Positions 6,887-13,954 of a stretch of DNA of 22,841 bases are shown in pieces. Within the stretch, counting starts at the first letter, position 1. Each line of letters starts with the position of its first letter. Source of the stretch: a virus; IMG/VR virus record IMGVR_UViG_3300044701_001692, positions 1 to 22,841 of that record. One strand, written 5' to 3'. The position numbers and the translations under genes were made by a program. The notes below the pieces were generated by a model that did no database searches, was not told the DNA's origin, and saw only the letters and a program-made list of their open reading frames with translations.

Positions 6887-6906
6887 GGCGCGCCGAAAGG
6901 CGCGCC
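6887..6906 (+). promoter_or_regulatory. Intergenic RNA hairpin with GAAA (GNRA) tetraloop
   Basis: An 8-bp stem GGCGCGCC closes the loop GAAA and is followed by GGCGCGCC. No T-tract follows, so it is not a classical terminator. It lies between two early genes and about 16 nt before the Shine-Dalgarno AAGG of the next gene. It may stabilise mRNA ends, separate translation units or mark an RNA-processing site. Confidence 0.7.
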
Positions 6907-6934
6907 TCAAACCCGAACTCTAAGGTCCAATATC

Positions 6935-7696
6935 ATGCTGAACTCTTTCATCTTCTATCAGGGTCCATCGGCCATTGACGGCGCGCCAATTGTCGGAATT
7001 GCTGTCTTACGCTCGGAAAATAGCAAAACCGGCGATATGGTGCAGACATACATTCTGCGCGCCGATATGCACCCGCTCGAAGCGCTCGCATCGGGTGCCG
7101 ATGCGAGCATATGCGGTACTTGCACGCATCGCCCGCGCCGTCAGCGTATGCGTGACAAACGCGGCCGATTCACGCGTAATACCAAAACCGTCCGGACGTG
7201 TTATGTCGACGTCGCGAAATCCGTCTCTTCAGTTTTCCGCGCCTTTATCGCCGGTTCATATGACGTGCTCGAGCCCGTCGACGGCGCGGCGCGTCTCGCC
7301 GGCCGCATGGTCAGACTCGGCGCATACGGTGATCCGACCGCGATTCCCGTGCACGTATGGCTTGCTTTGCTCGCCGATGCGGCCGGCCACACTGGCTACA
7401 CGCACCAGTGGCGCGCGCCGATCGCCGCTGATTTCGCGCCAATCCTAATGGCCAGCGCCGACAGTCCGACCGACCGTGAGCAAGCCCGCGCGCAAGGGTG
7501 GCGCACATTCACGGTCCGGACTGCCGATCAACCATTGGCTGCGCGCGAAATTGTCTGCCCCGCATCGCCAGAGGGCGGCGATCGCCTGCAGTGTATCGAT
7601 TGCGGCGCGTGCGACGGCGCTGACCGGCCGGGTAAAGTCTCGATCGCAATCGTCGTTCACGGCGCAATGGCCCGCCATTTTCGCGCCGCCGCCTAA
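6935..7696 (+). CDS. Conserved Cys-rich phage protein, 253 aa (possibly DUF7227-type)
   Basis: ATG 6935 follows AAGG nine bases upstream and was preferred to an in-frame upstream start that would run through the hairpin. Visible blocks are GDMVQTYILRADMHPLEAL (33-51), a cysteine pair C60-x2-C63 with C89 in RTCYVDV, RLGAYGDPTAIP (127-138), GHTGYTHQWR (151-160), and a C-terminal cluster C208, C220, C223, C226 (VCPAS ... CIDCGACDG). Seven cysteines in two groups suggest zinc or an iron-sulphur cluster. I recognise the pattern as a conserved phage/plasmid protein of unknown function, possibly DUF7227; the number is from memory. The Arg-rich stretch 66-81 may be an insertion between the first cysteines. 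No enzyme activity can be assigned. Confidence 0.75.
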   Translation: MLNSFIFYQGPSAIDGAPIVGIAVLRSENSKTGDMVQTYILRADMHPLEALASGADASICGTCTHRPRRQRMRDKRGRFTRNTKTVRTCYVDVAKSVSSVFRAFIAGSYDVLEPVDGAARLAGRMVRLGAYGDPTAIPVHVWLALLADAAGHTGYTHQWRAPIAADFAPILMASADSPTDREQARAQGWRTFTVRTADQPLAAREIVCPASPEGGDRLQCIDCGACDGADRPGKVSIAIVVHGAMARHFRAAA

Positions 7697-7705
7697 CATC
7701 AATTC

Positions 7706-7723
7706 GGGCGCCTACGGGCGCCC
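7706..7723 (+). promoter_or_regulatory. Intergenic RNA hairpin with UACG (UNCG) tetraloop
   Basis: A 7-bp stem GGGCGCC / GGCGCCC encloses TACG, giving a UUCG-type extra-stable loop in RNA. It is followed by GGAG and the ATG at 7741, with no T-tract. It repeats the hairpin-then-ribosome-site arrangement seen before the previous gene but with a different tetraloop class. Confidence 0.7.
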
Positions 7724-7740
7724 ATAATCGGAGTCCCACA

Positions 7741-8013
7741 ATGAAAACCATAACCGCACGCTTTCCAGGATACTGCGCCCGCACCGGCGCGCGCATCCTG
7801 CCAGGCGACACGATTGACTACCACGGTCGCGGCCGATCGATCTTACGCGCCCGCGCTGGCGCCGGCGCCGCTCGGCCGGACTTAGACGCGCCGGAAATCC
7901 GGCCGTCTGACGTCGGCGTGTCGGACCACTACATCATCGGCGGACGCGACTACTACCGCAACCGCAACGGTCGGTGCGAGGACGCGCCATGTTGCGGCTG
8001 TTGCACTATCTGA
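7741..8013 (+). CDS. Small early protein, 90 aa, possible metal-binding
   Basis: The start has GGAG seven bases upstream. The N-terminal half reads TARFPGYCARTGARILPGDTIDYHGRGRS, a pattern seen in small phage proteins where C..C[GN] ... I..G[DE] resembles a treble-clef or zinc-ribbon beta-hairpin; here only one cysteine of the first pair is kept (CART). The C-terminus is EDAPCCGCC, giving four clustered cysteines that could complete a metal site. The middle is Ala/Gly/Arg-rich (residues 34-45), then Asp/Tyr-rich. I cannot name the family. It lies between the Cys-rich 253-residue protein and a small helix-turn-helix-like gene. Confidence 0.65.
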   Translation: MKTITARFPGYCARTGARILPGDTIDYHGRGRSILRARAGAGAARPDLDAPEIRPSDVGVSDHYIIGGRDYYRNRNGRCEDAPCCGCCTI

Positions 8014-8054
8014 TATCATCACAATCTGATTCAATCAATCATAGGACGACAATC

Positions 8055-8207
8055 ATGGCTTACACACTCAAGCGCTCGATCAACGGGCTCACGCTCGACG
8101 ATATCAAACGGATTTACGACAACAACCCCAACATGACGCTACGCGAACTGTCGAGCCTGACCGGGCTCGCGGTCCCTTTTCTTAAAAAGCTTTTGCTCAA
8201 AGGCTGA
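8055..8207 (+). CDS. Small helix-turn-helix-like protein, 50 aa
   Basis: ATG 8055 has AGGA eight bases upstream; the longer in-frame ORF overlaps the preceding gene and was not used. The sequence LTLDDIKRIYDNNPNMTLRELSSLTGLAVPFLKKLLLKG (residues 12-50) fits a compact helix-turn-helix: a helix, the turn after NPNMT, a second helix RELSSLTG, and recognition-like helix VPFLKKLL. The T-L-R-E-L-S-x-L-T-G pattern is typical of short phage transcription regulators. DNA binding is inferred; targets are unknown, though the repeat array at 6.2-6.7 kb is one candidate. Confidence 0.7.
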   Translation: MAYTLKRSINGLTLDDIKRIYDNNPNMTLRELSSLTGLAVPFLKKLLLKG

Positions 8208-8209
8208 CC

Positions 8210-8344
8210 ATGCACCCCAACCCGCACCACAACTATCAACCACCGCGTGAACCCTCGCGCTTGATCGTCATTCTGTCGGCCCTCGCGGCCGTCGTCACCG
8301 TCGCGGCGCTGACCGTCGCATTCACATTGGAGCTTGCCAAATGA
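8210..8344 (+). CDS. Small single-pass membrane protein, 44 aa
   Basis: The ORF starts ATG 8210, two bases after the previous stop, with AAAGG six bases upstream, and its stop overlaps the next start as ATGA. The sequence is MHPNPHHNYQPPREPSR, then one hydrophobic segment of about 23 residues (LIVILSALAAVVTVAALTVAFTL), then ELAK. The polar N-terminus with His and Pro, followed by Arg before the membrane segment, suggests a small inner-membrane protein. No family is recognised. Strong coupling signals on both sides support translation. Confidence 0.65.
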   Translation: MHPNPHHNYQPPREPSRLIVILSALAAVVTVAALTVAFTLELAK

Positions 8345-8649
8345 TATCCACCGCATTCGCACACGGCGCTACCCGCGTCGACGTCACCGTCAAGGACAAC
8401 TACGTGGAGGTGCTCACGCACGCGCCGGATCGGTCGCTGCCTGACACGTCATTCACTATTTTCGGCGACACGCTCGCCCGGACCCGGCCGGCGCTGACGT
8501 ACGACGACGTCGACGTTCCCGCGCTCGTGAGCGCCGCCAGGCAAGCGCTGCGGGCGCTCCGCGAGGCCCACGAGGGGAACCCTGTCGCGCTGCCGCTCGG
8601 CGTGTCCGAGGCACTCGACGCGATCGCTGACGTGCTCGAGGGGCGCTGA
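8341..8649 (+). CDS. Early protein, 102 aa, unknown
   Basis: The start overlaps the upstream stop as ATGA and has GGAG about eight to ten bases upstream. The N-terminal third (TRVDVTVKDNYVEVLTHAPDRSLPDTSFTIFGD) looks beta-rich, and the C-terminal third (VPALVSAARQALRALREAHEGNPVALPLGVSEALDAIADVLEGR) is helical. I do not recognise a family. Codon use and base composition match its neighbours. It is probably co-translated with the small membrane protein before it and the 66-residue protein after it. Confidence 0.65.
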   Translation: MISTAFAHGATRVDVTVKDNYVEVLTHAPDRSLPDTSFTIFGDTLARTRPALTYDDVDVPALVSAARQALRALREAHEGNPVALPLGVSEALDAIADVLEGR

Positions 8650-8650
8650 C

Positions 8651-8851
8651 ATGAGACGACACTTCGGACAGACTAGAGCCCAACAGCAGGCGGACTGGCT
8701 CGCGCGGTTCTCGGACGCGCTCGTATCGCGCGAACCCCACCACGCCGGCCGGATCGATTGGGACACGGCCAAACATTACTATTTCAGCGGCGTGCCGCTC
8801 GACGACGCGGTCGACCGCTACTGTCGGTCGCACCCGGCCGAGGGGCGCTGA
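8651..8851 (+). CDS. Small early protein, 66 aa, unknown
   Basis: The ATG lies one base after the previous stop with GAGGGG about eight bases upstream. The protein has a basic N-terminus (MRRHFGQTRAQQQADWLARFSDALVSRE) and the segment IDWDTAKHYYFSGVPLDDAVDRYC (35-58), where the YYFSGVPLDDAVDRY pattern resembles a short helix-turn-helix-like phage module. No function can be named. It is followed by two hairpins and then the clamp-like gene. Confidence 0.6.
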   Translation: MRRHFGQTRAQQQADWLARFSDALVSREPHHAGRIDWDTAKHYYFSGVPLDDAVDRYCRSHPAEGR

Positions 8852-8868
8852 CCGCGTAGGGCTCGACT

Positions 8869-8905
8869 GTCAGGCCGCCGTGGCCTGACGGGCGCGCCTT
8901 GCGCC
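8869..8905 (+). promoter_or_regulatory. Two tandem intergenic hairpins before the clamp gene
   Basis: An 8-bp stem GTCAGGCC / GGCCTGAC (8869-8876 and 8882-8889) with loop GCCGT is followed by a 5-bp stem GGCGC / GCGCC (8891-8895, 8901-8905). GGAG and ATG 8929 follow. As with the other early junctions there is no T-tract, so an mRNA-structuring role seems more likely than termination. Confidence 0.6.
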
Positions 8906-8928
8906 TCAATCCACTGGAGTCCAGTACC

Positions 8929-9534
8929 ATGCTCGAATTCACCGTCACTCGTCGCGCCTTGCGCGCGATCGCATCCTGCGCGCCGACTGTCGACGTGCGC
9001 TATTACTTGCTCGGCGTGCACGTCCGCGCTGACGCGCGCGGCATCATCCTCGAGTCGACCGACGGGCACGCGCTCGCGCGCCTACGGGTCAGCCCCGCGC
9101 CTGTCGGCACGCCCGTGAGCGTGATTTTGCCGCTCGAGGGGCTCAAAGCCGTTACGGCCGGCGGGAAGAAAACCCTCGACGATATCCTGACCGTGACGGT
9201 CGACGCGGCAGCTAATCGCGTGACAATCGTCGACCGCACGGTAACGCATACGCTTACGCTAGTCGACGGCCAGTATCCGGACACCGATCAAGTCACGCGG
9301 AAAGCGCTTGCCGCGCCGGTCGAAATGGCGCAGTTTAATCCGGCGCTACTCGAGCGCCTGCACGCGTGCATTAAGACCGCGTCAGGTGCAGACAACGCGA
9401 TACCCTGCTACAGTCAACGCGGGATGAATCCGTGCATTGTCACCGCATCGGAATTGCCCGAGTTTATCGGCCTGGTGATGCCTTGGCGCGCCGACGACGT
9501 CGCCGTGCCGGCGTGGGCGAGCGCTCAAGCATGA
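8929..9534 (+). CDS. Sliding-clamp-like (DnaN-related) protein, 201 aa
   Basis: Three DnaN hallmarks are visible: VDVRYYLLGVHVRADARGIILESTDGHALARLRV (21-54), with STDGHALA matching the usual ATDGHRLA; a long beta segment with VILPLEGLKAV (65-75); and LTLVDGQYPDTDQV (109-122), matching the DG.[FY]PD motif at a domain end. Bacterial DnaN is about 366 residues with three domains per subunit. This protein is about half that and appears to hold two domains, so a closed ring would need three subunits, as in PCNA, if it forms a ring. A role as processivity factor for the phage polymerase is inferred. ATG 8929 has GGAG nine bases upstream. The stop overlaps a tiny hydrophobic ORF. Confidence 0.75.
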   Translation: MLEFTVTRRALRAIASCAPTVDVRYYLLGVHVRADARGIILESTDGHALARLRVSPAPVGTPVSVILPLEGLKAVTAGGKKTLDDILTVTVDAAANRVTIVDRTVTHTLTLVDGQYPDTDQVTRKALAAPVEMAQFNPALLERLHACIKTASGADNAIPCYSQRGMNPCIVTASELPEFIGLVMPWRADDVAVPAWASAQA

Positions 9535-9593
9535 TCACCGCAGCGCTGATCGCCCTGCTGGCGGCCGTGCTCGCGGCCGTGCTACGATTGTAG
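9531..9593 (+). CDS. Possible 20-residue membrane peptide
   Basis: ATG 9531 overlaps the clamp stop as ATGA and encodes MITAALIALLAAVLAAVLRL, almost entirely Ala, Leu, Val and Ile, long enough for one membrane segment. It ends just before the terminator. The coupling arrangement matches real junctions in this phage, but such a short Ala/Leu ORF could arise by chance in GC-rich DNA and its upstream Shine-Dalgarno is weak. Confidence 0.35.
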   Translation: MITAALIALLAAVLAAVLRL

Positions 9594-9627
9594 GTCGTCT
9601 CCTCTCCTCACGCTCGCCAGCGTGTTC

Positions 9628-9656
9628 GGCCCGCCTCCCGGCGGGCCTTTTATTTT
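9628..9656 (+). terminator. Intrinsic terminator ending the early operon
   Basis: An 8-bp GC stem GGCCCGCC / GGCGGGCC with loop TCCC (9628-9647) is followed by TTTTATTTT (9648-9656). A smaller hairpin CACGCT/AGCGTG sits just upstream at 9609-9624. The T-tract serves the plus strand only; the convergent minus-strand gene ends immediately beyond it. Confidence 0.9.
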
Positions 9657-11927
9657 CTAACCGACCGCCTTTAGGGGGCCGGACTTCGAGCGCTCAATCA
9701 GGCGCCGGACTTCCGACCGATTGCCGTCGAATTTCGTGAGCACTTCAGGCGACGACATGACGTGGACCTTGGTCGCGTGTTCGACCGTCTTGACCCGCCC
9801 AAGGTCCAGCCAGCCGGCCTCCCGAAACGCTGAGAACAGACTGTAGACGCTGATTTTTGACCCGGCGGGCATATAGCCGGTCAGACGGTCGCACAATTGC
9901 TGCCAGGGACCTTGAACCGCCCCTAGACTGAACTCGCCGCGCCGCTCCTGCATCATCTCGACGAGGATCGCCTCAACGGGCGAAAGCGCCGCTTGAAGCA
10001 TGATTGCTTTCGCCTCGGTCGTCATGGGGGCAGCGCCAGGCTGGAACCGGCTGACATCCCGCGCACGCAGCCAGCCCGCGACCGCGTCGCGCCCGCCGGC
10101 GTCGTACCACTGCCAGAGTCGTTCGGCCTCGGTCGGGTCCATCCGCGCCGCCTCGGACCAGAGCACAAACCAGCGCCGATCGTCGCTGGTCAACGTAATC
10201 GCGACCCGCTCGTTTGAAAATGCTACGACGGCCAAACGGTTCAGCGCGTCGAACGGGTGCAAGCCCTTGCGGTTCACGCTCAGAAGCTCGGGCGGCGCCG
10301 CCAACAGGGGTTTCAACCGATTCTCGAGCGCTCGACGGTCAGCCGCGTCGGTCTGGCGCAGTTCATTAATGACAAGCACTTCAGACATGAGCGCGTAGCC
10401 CCACTGGCTGTTGATCTCCTCGTTCCGGACCGTGCCGATGTTTTCCCGACTGGCGCCGCCGACCGCGTACAGGAACGGATCCCAGAGCGTATCCTTGCCG
10501 CTGCCAGGCACGCCGCCGTGCAGGATGCCGTGATTGATCTTGATGTCCGGATGCTGGACCTTGAACGCCATCCAATCGAGCAGGTGGACCCGCTCGGCGT
10601 CGTCTGGCACCATGCGCGCGCAGTGCTCGAGCCACGGCGTGACGTCACCCGGCACGCCGGCCGGCCGCGCGTCGCGCCACACGTTGGCGTACACGTCACC
10701 GGCCCGCGACACAAGCACGCCCGAGCCTGGCGCGTAGGTGACGCCTTGAAGCACCCGAGCGCCCATCTCCTGACGGTTCTCGTCGAACGATTTTGACGCC
10801 TCGATTTTGCGCGGCTTGCCGTTCGCCGTTCTGTGAATCGAATAGCAGGCGACGTGCCGGAACACGGCGTCGAAATTCGAGCGCGAATACTGCTTTCGGG
10901 CCACCAGATCAAAATACCCGTCATCGGCGTGCAGGTAGGCGAAGCGCTCGAACCAACCGGCCTTCTCAACCCGACCGGCCTCCCGCCGTTCGACCTGCGC
11001 CACGACGCGCGCGGCATCATCCGGGTACGCTGCGGTCGGTCGGATCTTATCCAGCGCTGCGCCGAGCGTCGTCGCGACAAGCTCGTCGCGCAGCCCATAG
11101 GCGACCGACGGGCCGCCCTGCGCGCCGACCCACTCGAGGAACCGCGCCGAGTCCCAGTCGACACAATGGGCGTGCAGACACTTATACGCGCGCGTCGTCG
11201 GGAAGTAACGCCCCTCGACGTCATCATTCGAGTGCTCGTCCGCATTCGGGCAGACCACGCCCGCCCAGCCGCTCGAGTTCGGGCGCTCAAGCAGCAGACC
11301 CTCGTCCGATAGCCACGCCAGCACCTCGTCTGACCCGTCGTCCTCGACCGTGATCGAGCGCACGTCCGCCGACACGGGACCGGGCGTCACACCCATCGCG
11401 TCAAGGATCTGTGTAAGTGAGTACTCACGTTCTTTGTGCCACTCGATCAGGCGCGCCTCGAACCCACCCTTCTTGTGGTTGACCGAGCCCGGCAGTCGGA
11501 AGTTGCGGACCGAGTTCGTCGCGCCCTCATCAGTAAACCCGGCGGCTGCGATCGCCTTGATCGCCGCGCTGAACTCGGCTTTGGTCGGTTGATCATCGAG
11601 CGCGAAGGCGTACCCCCACTGGAAGTTGCCCGGACTGCTCTCGATCTTCCAAGTCGGCTCGATCGGCGGCGCCTTGCTCTTGGTCCCGATGTCATCAAGC
11701 ATCATCACCAACACCCGCTCGATGTTGTCCCGCGAGGCGCTCATGCGCGCCTCGAGCCGCTCGACGATAAAGCTCCCGGTGTTGCCGTACCAGGCGCCGC
11801 GACCATCGTAGGCCGCCGGCAGCTCGGGCAAATAGACCCAACCGTTCCTGCCCTTCTTCTGACGCACCAAGAGCGCCGTCTCACCCTCTGGCGCCAGCCA
11901 CGCCAGCCATTGAACAAAGTCATTCAT
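9657..11927 (-). CDS. Primase/SF3-type helicase replication protein
   Basis: The 756-residue protein combines a primase-polymerase-like N-terminus with a superfamily 3 helicase. Residues about 65-185 resemble the AEP/RepB-like domain of phage and plasmid primases: an acidic pair in VMMLDDIG (D78, D79) and TNSVRNFRLPGSVNHKKG (137-154). A probable zinc site follows (C226, H232, C250, C255). The helicase has Walker A GGVPGSGKDT (471-480), Walker B VLVINE (517-522) and a sensor-like VVAFSNE (567-573), as in DUF5906/P4-type helicases. A winged-helix-like C-terminus is possible at about 650-730. It would unwind the fork and prime DNA synthesis. The start overlaps the polymerase stop as ATGA, so the two are co-translated; it is the last gene of its operon. 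Confidence 0.9.
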   Translation of the reverse strand: MNDFVQWLAWLAPEGETALLVRQKKGRNGWVYLPELPAAYDGRGAWYGNTGSFIVERLEARMSASRDNIERVLVMMLDDIGTKSKAPPIEPTWKIESSPGNFQWGYAFALDDQPTKAEFSAAIKAIAAAGFTDEGATNSVRNFRLPGSVNHKKGGFEARLIEWHKEREYSLTQILDAMGVTPGPVSADVRSITVEDDGSDEVLAWLSDEGLLLERPNSSGWAGVVCPNADEHSNDDVEGRYFPTTRAYKCLHAHCVDWDSARFLEWVGAQGGPSVAYGLRDELVATTLGAALDKIRPTAAYPDDAARVVAQVERREAGRVEKAGWFERFAYLHADDGYFDLVARKQYSRSNFDAVFRHVACYSIHRTANGKPRKIEASKSFDENRQEMGARVLQGVTYAPGSGVLVSRAGDVYANVWRDARPAGVPGDVTPWLEHCARMVPDDAERVHLLDWMAFKVQHPDIKINHGILHGGVPGSGKDTLWDPFLYAVGGASRENIGTVRNEEINSQWGYALMSEVLVINELRQTDAADRRALENRLKPLLAAPPELLSVNRKGLHPFDALNRLAVVAFSNERVAITLTSDDRRWFVLWSEAARMDPTEAERLWQWYDAGGRDAVAGWLRARDVSRFQPGAAPMTTEAKAIMLQAALSPVEAILVEMMQERRGEFSLGAVQGPWQQLCDRLTGYMPAGSKISVYSLFSAFREAGWLDLGRVKTVEHATKVHVMSSPEVLTKFDGNRSEVRRLIERSKSGPLKAVG

Positions 11928-13909
11928 TTGCCGTACCTCGTCATGATTTTCGCCTCACAATCAAGCGGCAGCCCACCCGCCCACGCAGGCGGGCGCCGCA
12001 TCACCTCCACCAGTCGGTCGCGCGCCGGCTCGGCGTCGGCCTCTGGCACCTCCAGAACCACTTCATCGTGAACGTGCAGCACCACGCCGTCCAGCACCCG
12101 CAGCGCCTCACGCAGGACGTCGTGCGCGCTGGCCTGCGTCACGTTCTCACACGCGAGCCCAGGCCACAACTTCCCGCGCGGCCACTCGCGCGCGTCGGCT
12201 GACGGCTTCCAGCTGGCCTTGGCGTAGGACACCGACCCGTCGCGCTCGCGGCGCGCGTAGGGGTAGCAGAGCACGCGGCCCGACGGCAGGACGTACCAGA
12301 GGTGCTGACCGTCGAACAGGTAGGTCACCCGACCGGCGCTGTACTCGGCGCCCGGGTGAAGCATGGCGCTGACGTAGGCGCGCTCGAGGTCGCTCCAGAA
12401 CATCGGCGCCCACTGGTTCGCAGCGCGCCAAGCATGGACCATCCGCCGCGCGGTCGGCTCAGGCAGGTTGACGCCGTAGATGCGTGCCATCGACGCGAAG
12501 GCGCCGACACCCCCGCCGAAGCCGCACGATAACTCTTGCACCTTGCCGATCTGACGCTCGTCCGACCTGCCGGCCTCGTGGTCGGCCAGGATGACCGCGT
12601 AGGGGCGCCCGAAGGTCGCGCTGGCGTTGACGATGTAAGCGTCGAGTCCGTCTGCGAACTGCTGCAATTTCTCGCGGCCTCGCGGACTGTCTGCGAGCCA
12701 AGGATTGACCCGGCCCTCGATCGCCGACCAGTCAGCCACGACGAAGACGTGACCGTCGGCAGGGATCAGCGTCGGGCGGAGCATGAGCTTCAGCACGTCG
12801 GTCACCCGCTTGCCGTGCGTCGGCACCAGCGCCTCGCGCCGCATCATGGCGTCTCGAATCGTCAGTGGATGCTTGGCCGCTTTCCGGGGGATGTTGTGGA
12901 CCTGCGCGCCATAGCTTGAAGCTCGGCCTGTTGCTGCGCCGCCAGCAAAGACAAATGCTCCTCTAACGCGCGCGTCCTCCGGATCAGCCAAGGCAGCGAG
13001 TTTGCCGAACTTCGCAGTCGAAGATGCCCAGACATCGTCGGTCGCTTGGATGACCTCGGCAACAGCGGGCGGTATCTCTTCATGGTTTTCCTCGGCAAAG
13101 GCGAGCAGATTGGCCCGCACGGTCTTATCCAGCGAATCCTTGGCCTCGCCACCCTTGTGGCTCACGGCGAGCTTTCGCGCCTGCGGCCCCAACCGCTCCA
13201 GCACCCACGCCCGCAAGGCCGGCGAGCGGATGGTCGTCACCGCGCCGTCGGTCACCTCGCGCACGCGGTCGGTCAGTTCGCGAAGCTCCTGCGCGGCGTA
13301 GCCCATCGCAGCGTGCGCGAGCGGCACGTCTACCCGCACGCCTCGGTCGTTGATCCGCTCGTTGACATGGTAGTCCGCAAGCTCGACCGCTGACAACTGC
13401 CGGATGGACTGCGAGACGGCGCGCATCGCGCGGACATCCTGCTTGCAGTACTCGAAGAGGTCAGCCAGATCTTCAGGCGTGTGCTTGAAGGGCGGAATGC
13501 AGCACTTGCGGACGAGCGCTGCACCCTTGTGGTCCTTCTTCATGGACGCACCCGCGAAGCGACCCGCGTCCTCCAGACTGCCAGGCATACAGTTCGAGCG
13601 CGCCTGCGCGGCGGTGCAGTAGAACTGCTCAAGCTTGGGCTCAGGCACGTCGAAGTCCGGGCAGACAACGTACCAGAAGATTAGGCGCTCGAATGCCGCG
13701 TTGTGGGCGCGGATGATCTCCAGATTCTGGAGGGCATCCTTGACCGCCTGCGGGAACGGTTGGTCAGGCGTCCAGAGTTCGACCTCGCCGTCGTCGATCG
13801 CCCACGCCATGCAGAGCACCTGCGTGCTGGGGTGCTGGGCATAGGTGTAAGCGCCGTGCCGGACGAGGTCGCACTCGGACCGGGTTTCAAAATCAAGCCA
13901 GATGGTCAT
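11924..13909 (-). CDS. Family A DNA polymerase with 3'-5' exonuclease
   Basis: The protein is 661 residues from ATG 13909. Exonuclease motifs are LDFET (D6, E8), AHNAAFE (68-74) and EYCKQDV (153-159). Polymerase motif A is ADWSAIEGR (392-400), motif B spans RQIGKVQELSCGFGGG (452-467) and motif C is HVHDE (612-616). This gives a replicative polymerase I-like enzyme with intact proofreading and no 5'-3' exonuclease domain, as in many phages. An in-frame GTG at 13945 would add 12 residues encoded through a terminator-like hairpin and matches no expected N-terminus; family members start close to the LDFETRS motif, so ATG 13909 is preferred although its ribosome site is weak. It is coupled to the downstream primase-helicase. 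Confidence 0.95.
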   Translation of the reverse strand: MTIWLDFETRSECDLVRHGAYTYAQHPSTQVLCMAWAIDDGEVELWTPDQPFPQAVKDALQNLEIIRAHNAAFERLIFWYVVCPDFDVPEPKLEQFYCTAAQARSNCMPGSLEDAGRFAGASMKKDHKGAALVRKCCIPPFKHTPEDLADLFEYCKQDVRAMRAVSQSIRQLSAVELADYHVNERINDRGVRVDVPLAHAAMGYAAQELRELTDRVREVTDGAVTTIRSPALRAWVLERLGPQARKLAVSHKGGEAKDSLDKTVRANLLAFAEENHEEIPPAVAEVIQATDDVWASSTAKFGKLAALADPEDARVRGAFVFAGGAATGRASSYGAQVHNIPRKAAKHPLTIRDAMMRREALVPTHGKRVTDVLKLMLRPTLIPADGHVFVVADWSAIEGRVNPWLADSPRGREKLQQFADGLDAYIVNASATFGRPYAVILADHEAGRSDERQIGKVQELSCGFGGGVGAFASMARIYGVNLPEPTARRMVHAWRAANQWAPMFWSDLERAYVSAMLHPGAEYSAGRVTYLFDGQHLWYVLPSGRVLCYPYARRERDGSVSYAKASWKPSADAREWPRGKLWPGLACENVTQASAHDVLREALRVLDGVVLHVHDEVVLEVPEADAEPARDRLVEVMRRPPAWAGGLPLDCEAKIMTRYGK

Positions 13910-13914
13910 ATGAC

Positions 13915-13936
13915 AAAAACGGGGGCCGCAGCCCCC
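13915..13936 (-). terminator. Terminator-like hairpin directly before the polymerase gene
   Basis: On the minus strand a 6-bp stem GGGGGC / GCCCCC with loop TGCG is followed, after one base, by five T residues. It lies between the 217-residue protein gene and the polymerase start, within one operon, so it may act as a partial terminator or attenuator that sets polymerase level. The T-run is short, hence moderate confidence. Confidence 0.55.
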
Positions 13937-13954
13937 GCCCTCCACTAGGCTAGG

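Noticed and set aside
10313-11290. 325-codon ORF inside the primase-helicase gene
   Set aside because: It is a shadow frame of the 756-residue protein, with Arg/Ser/Thr-rich composition and no domain features.
13910-13945. GTG start at 13945 for the DNA polymerase
   Set aside because: The 12 extra residues are encoded by the terminator-like hairpin, no ribosome site precedes the GTG, and the family begins near the first exonuclease motif.
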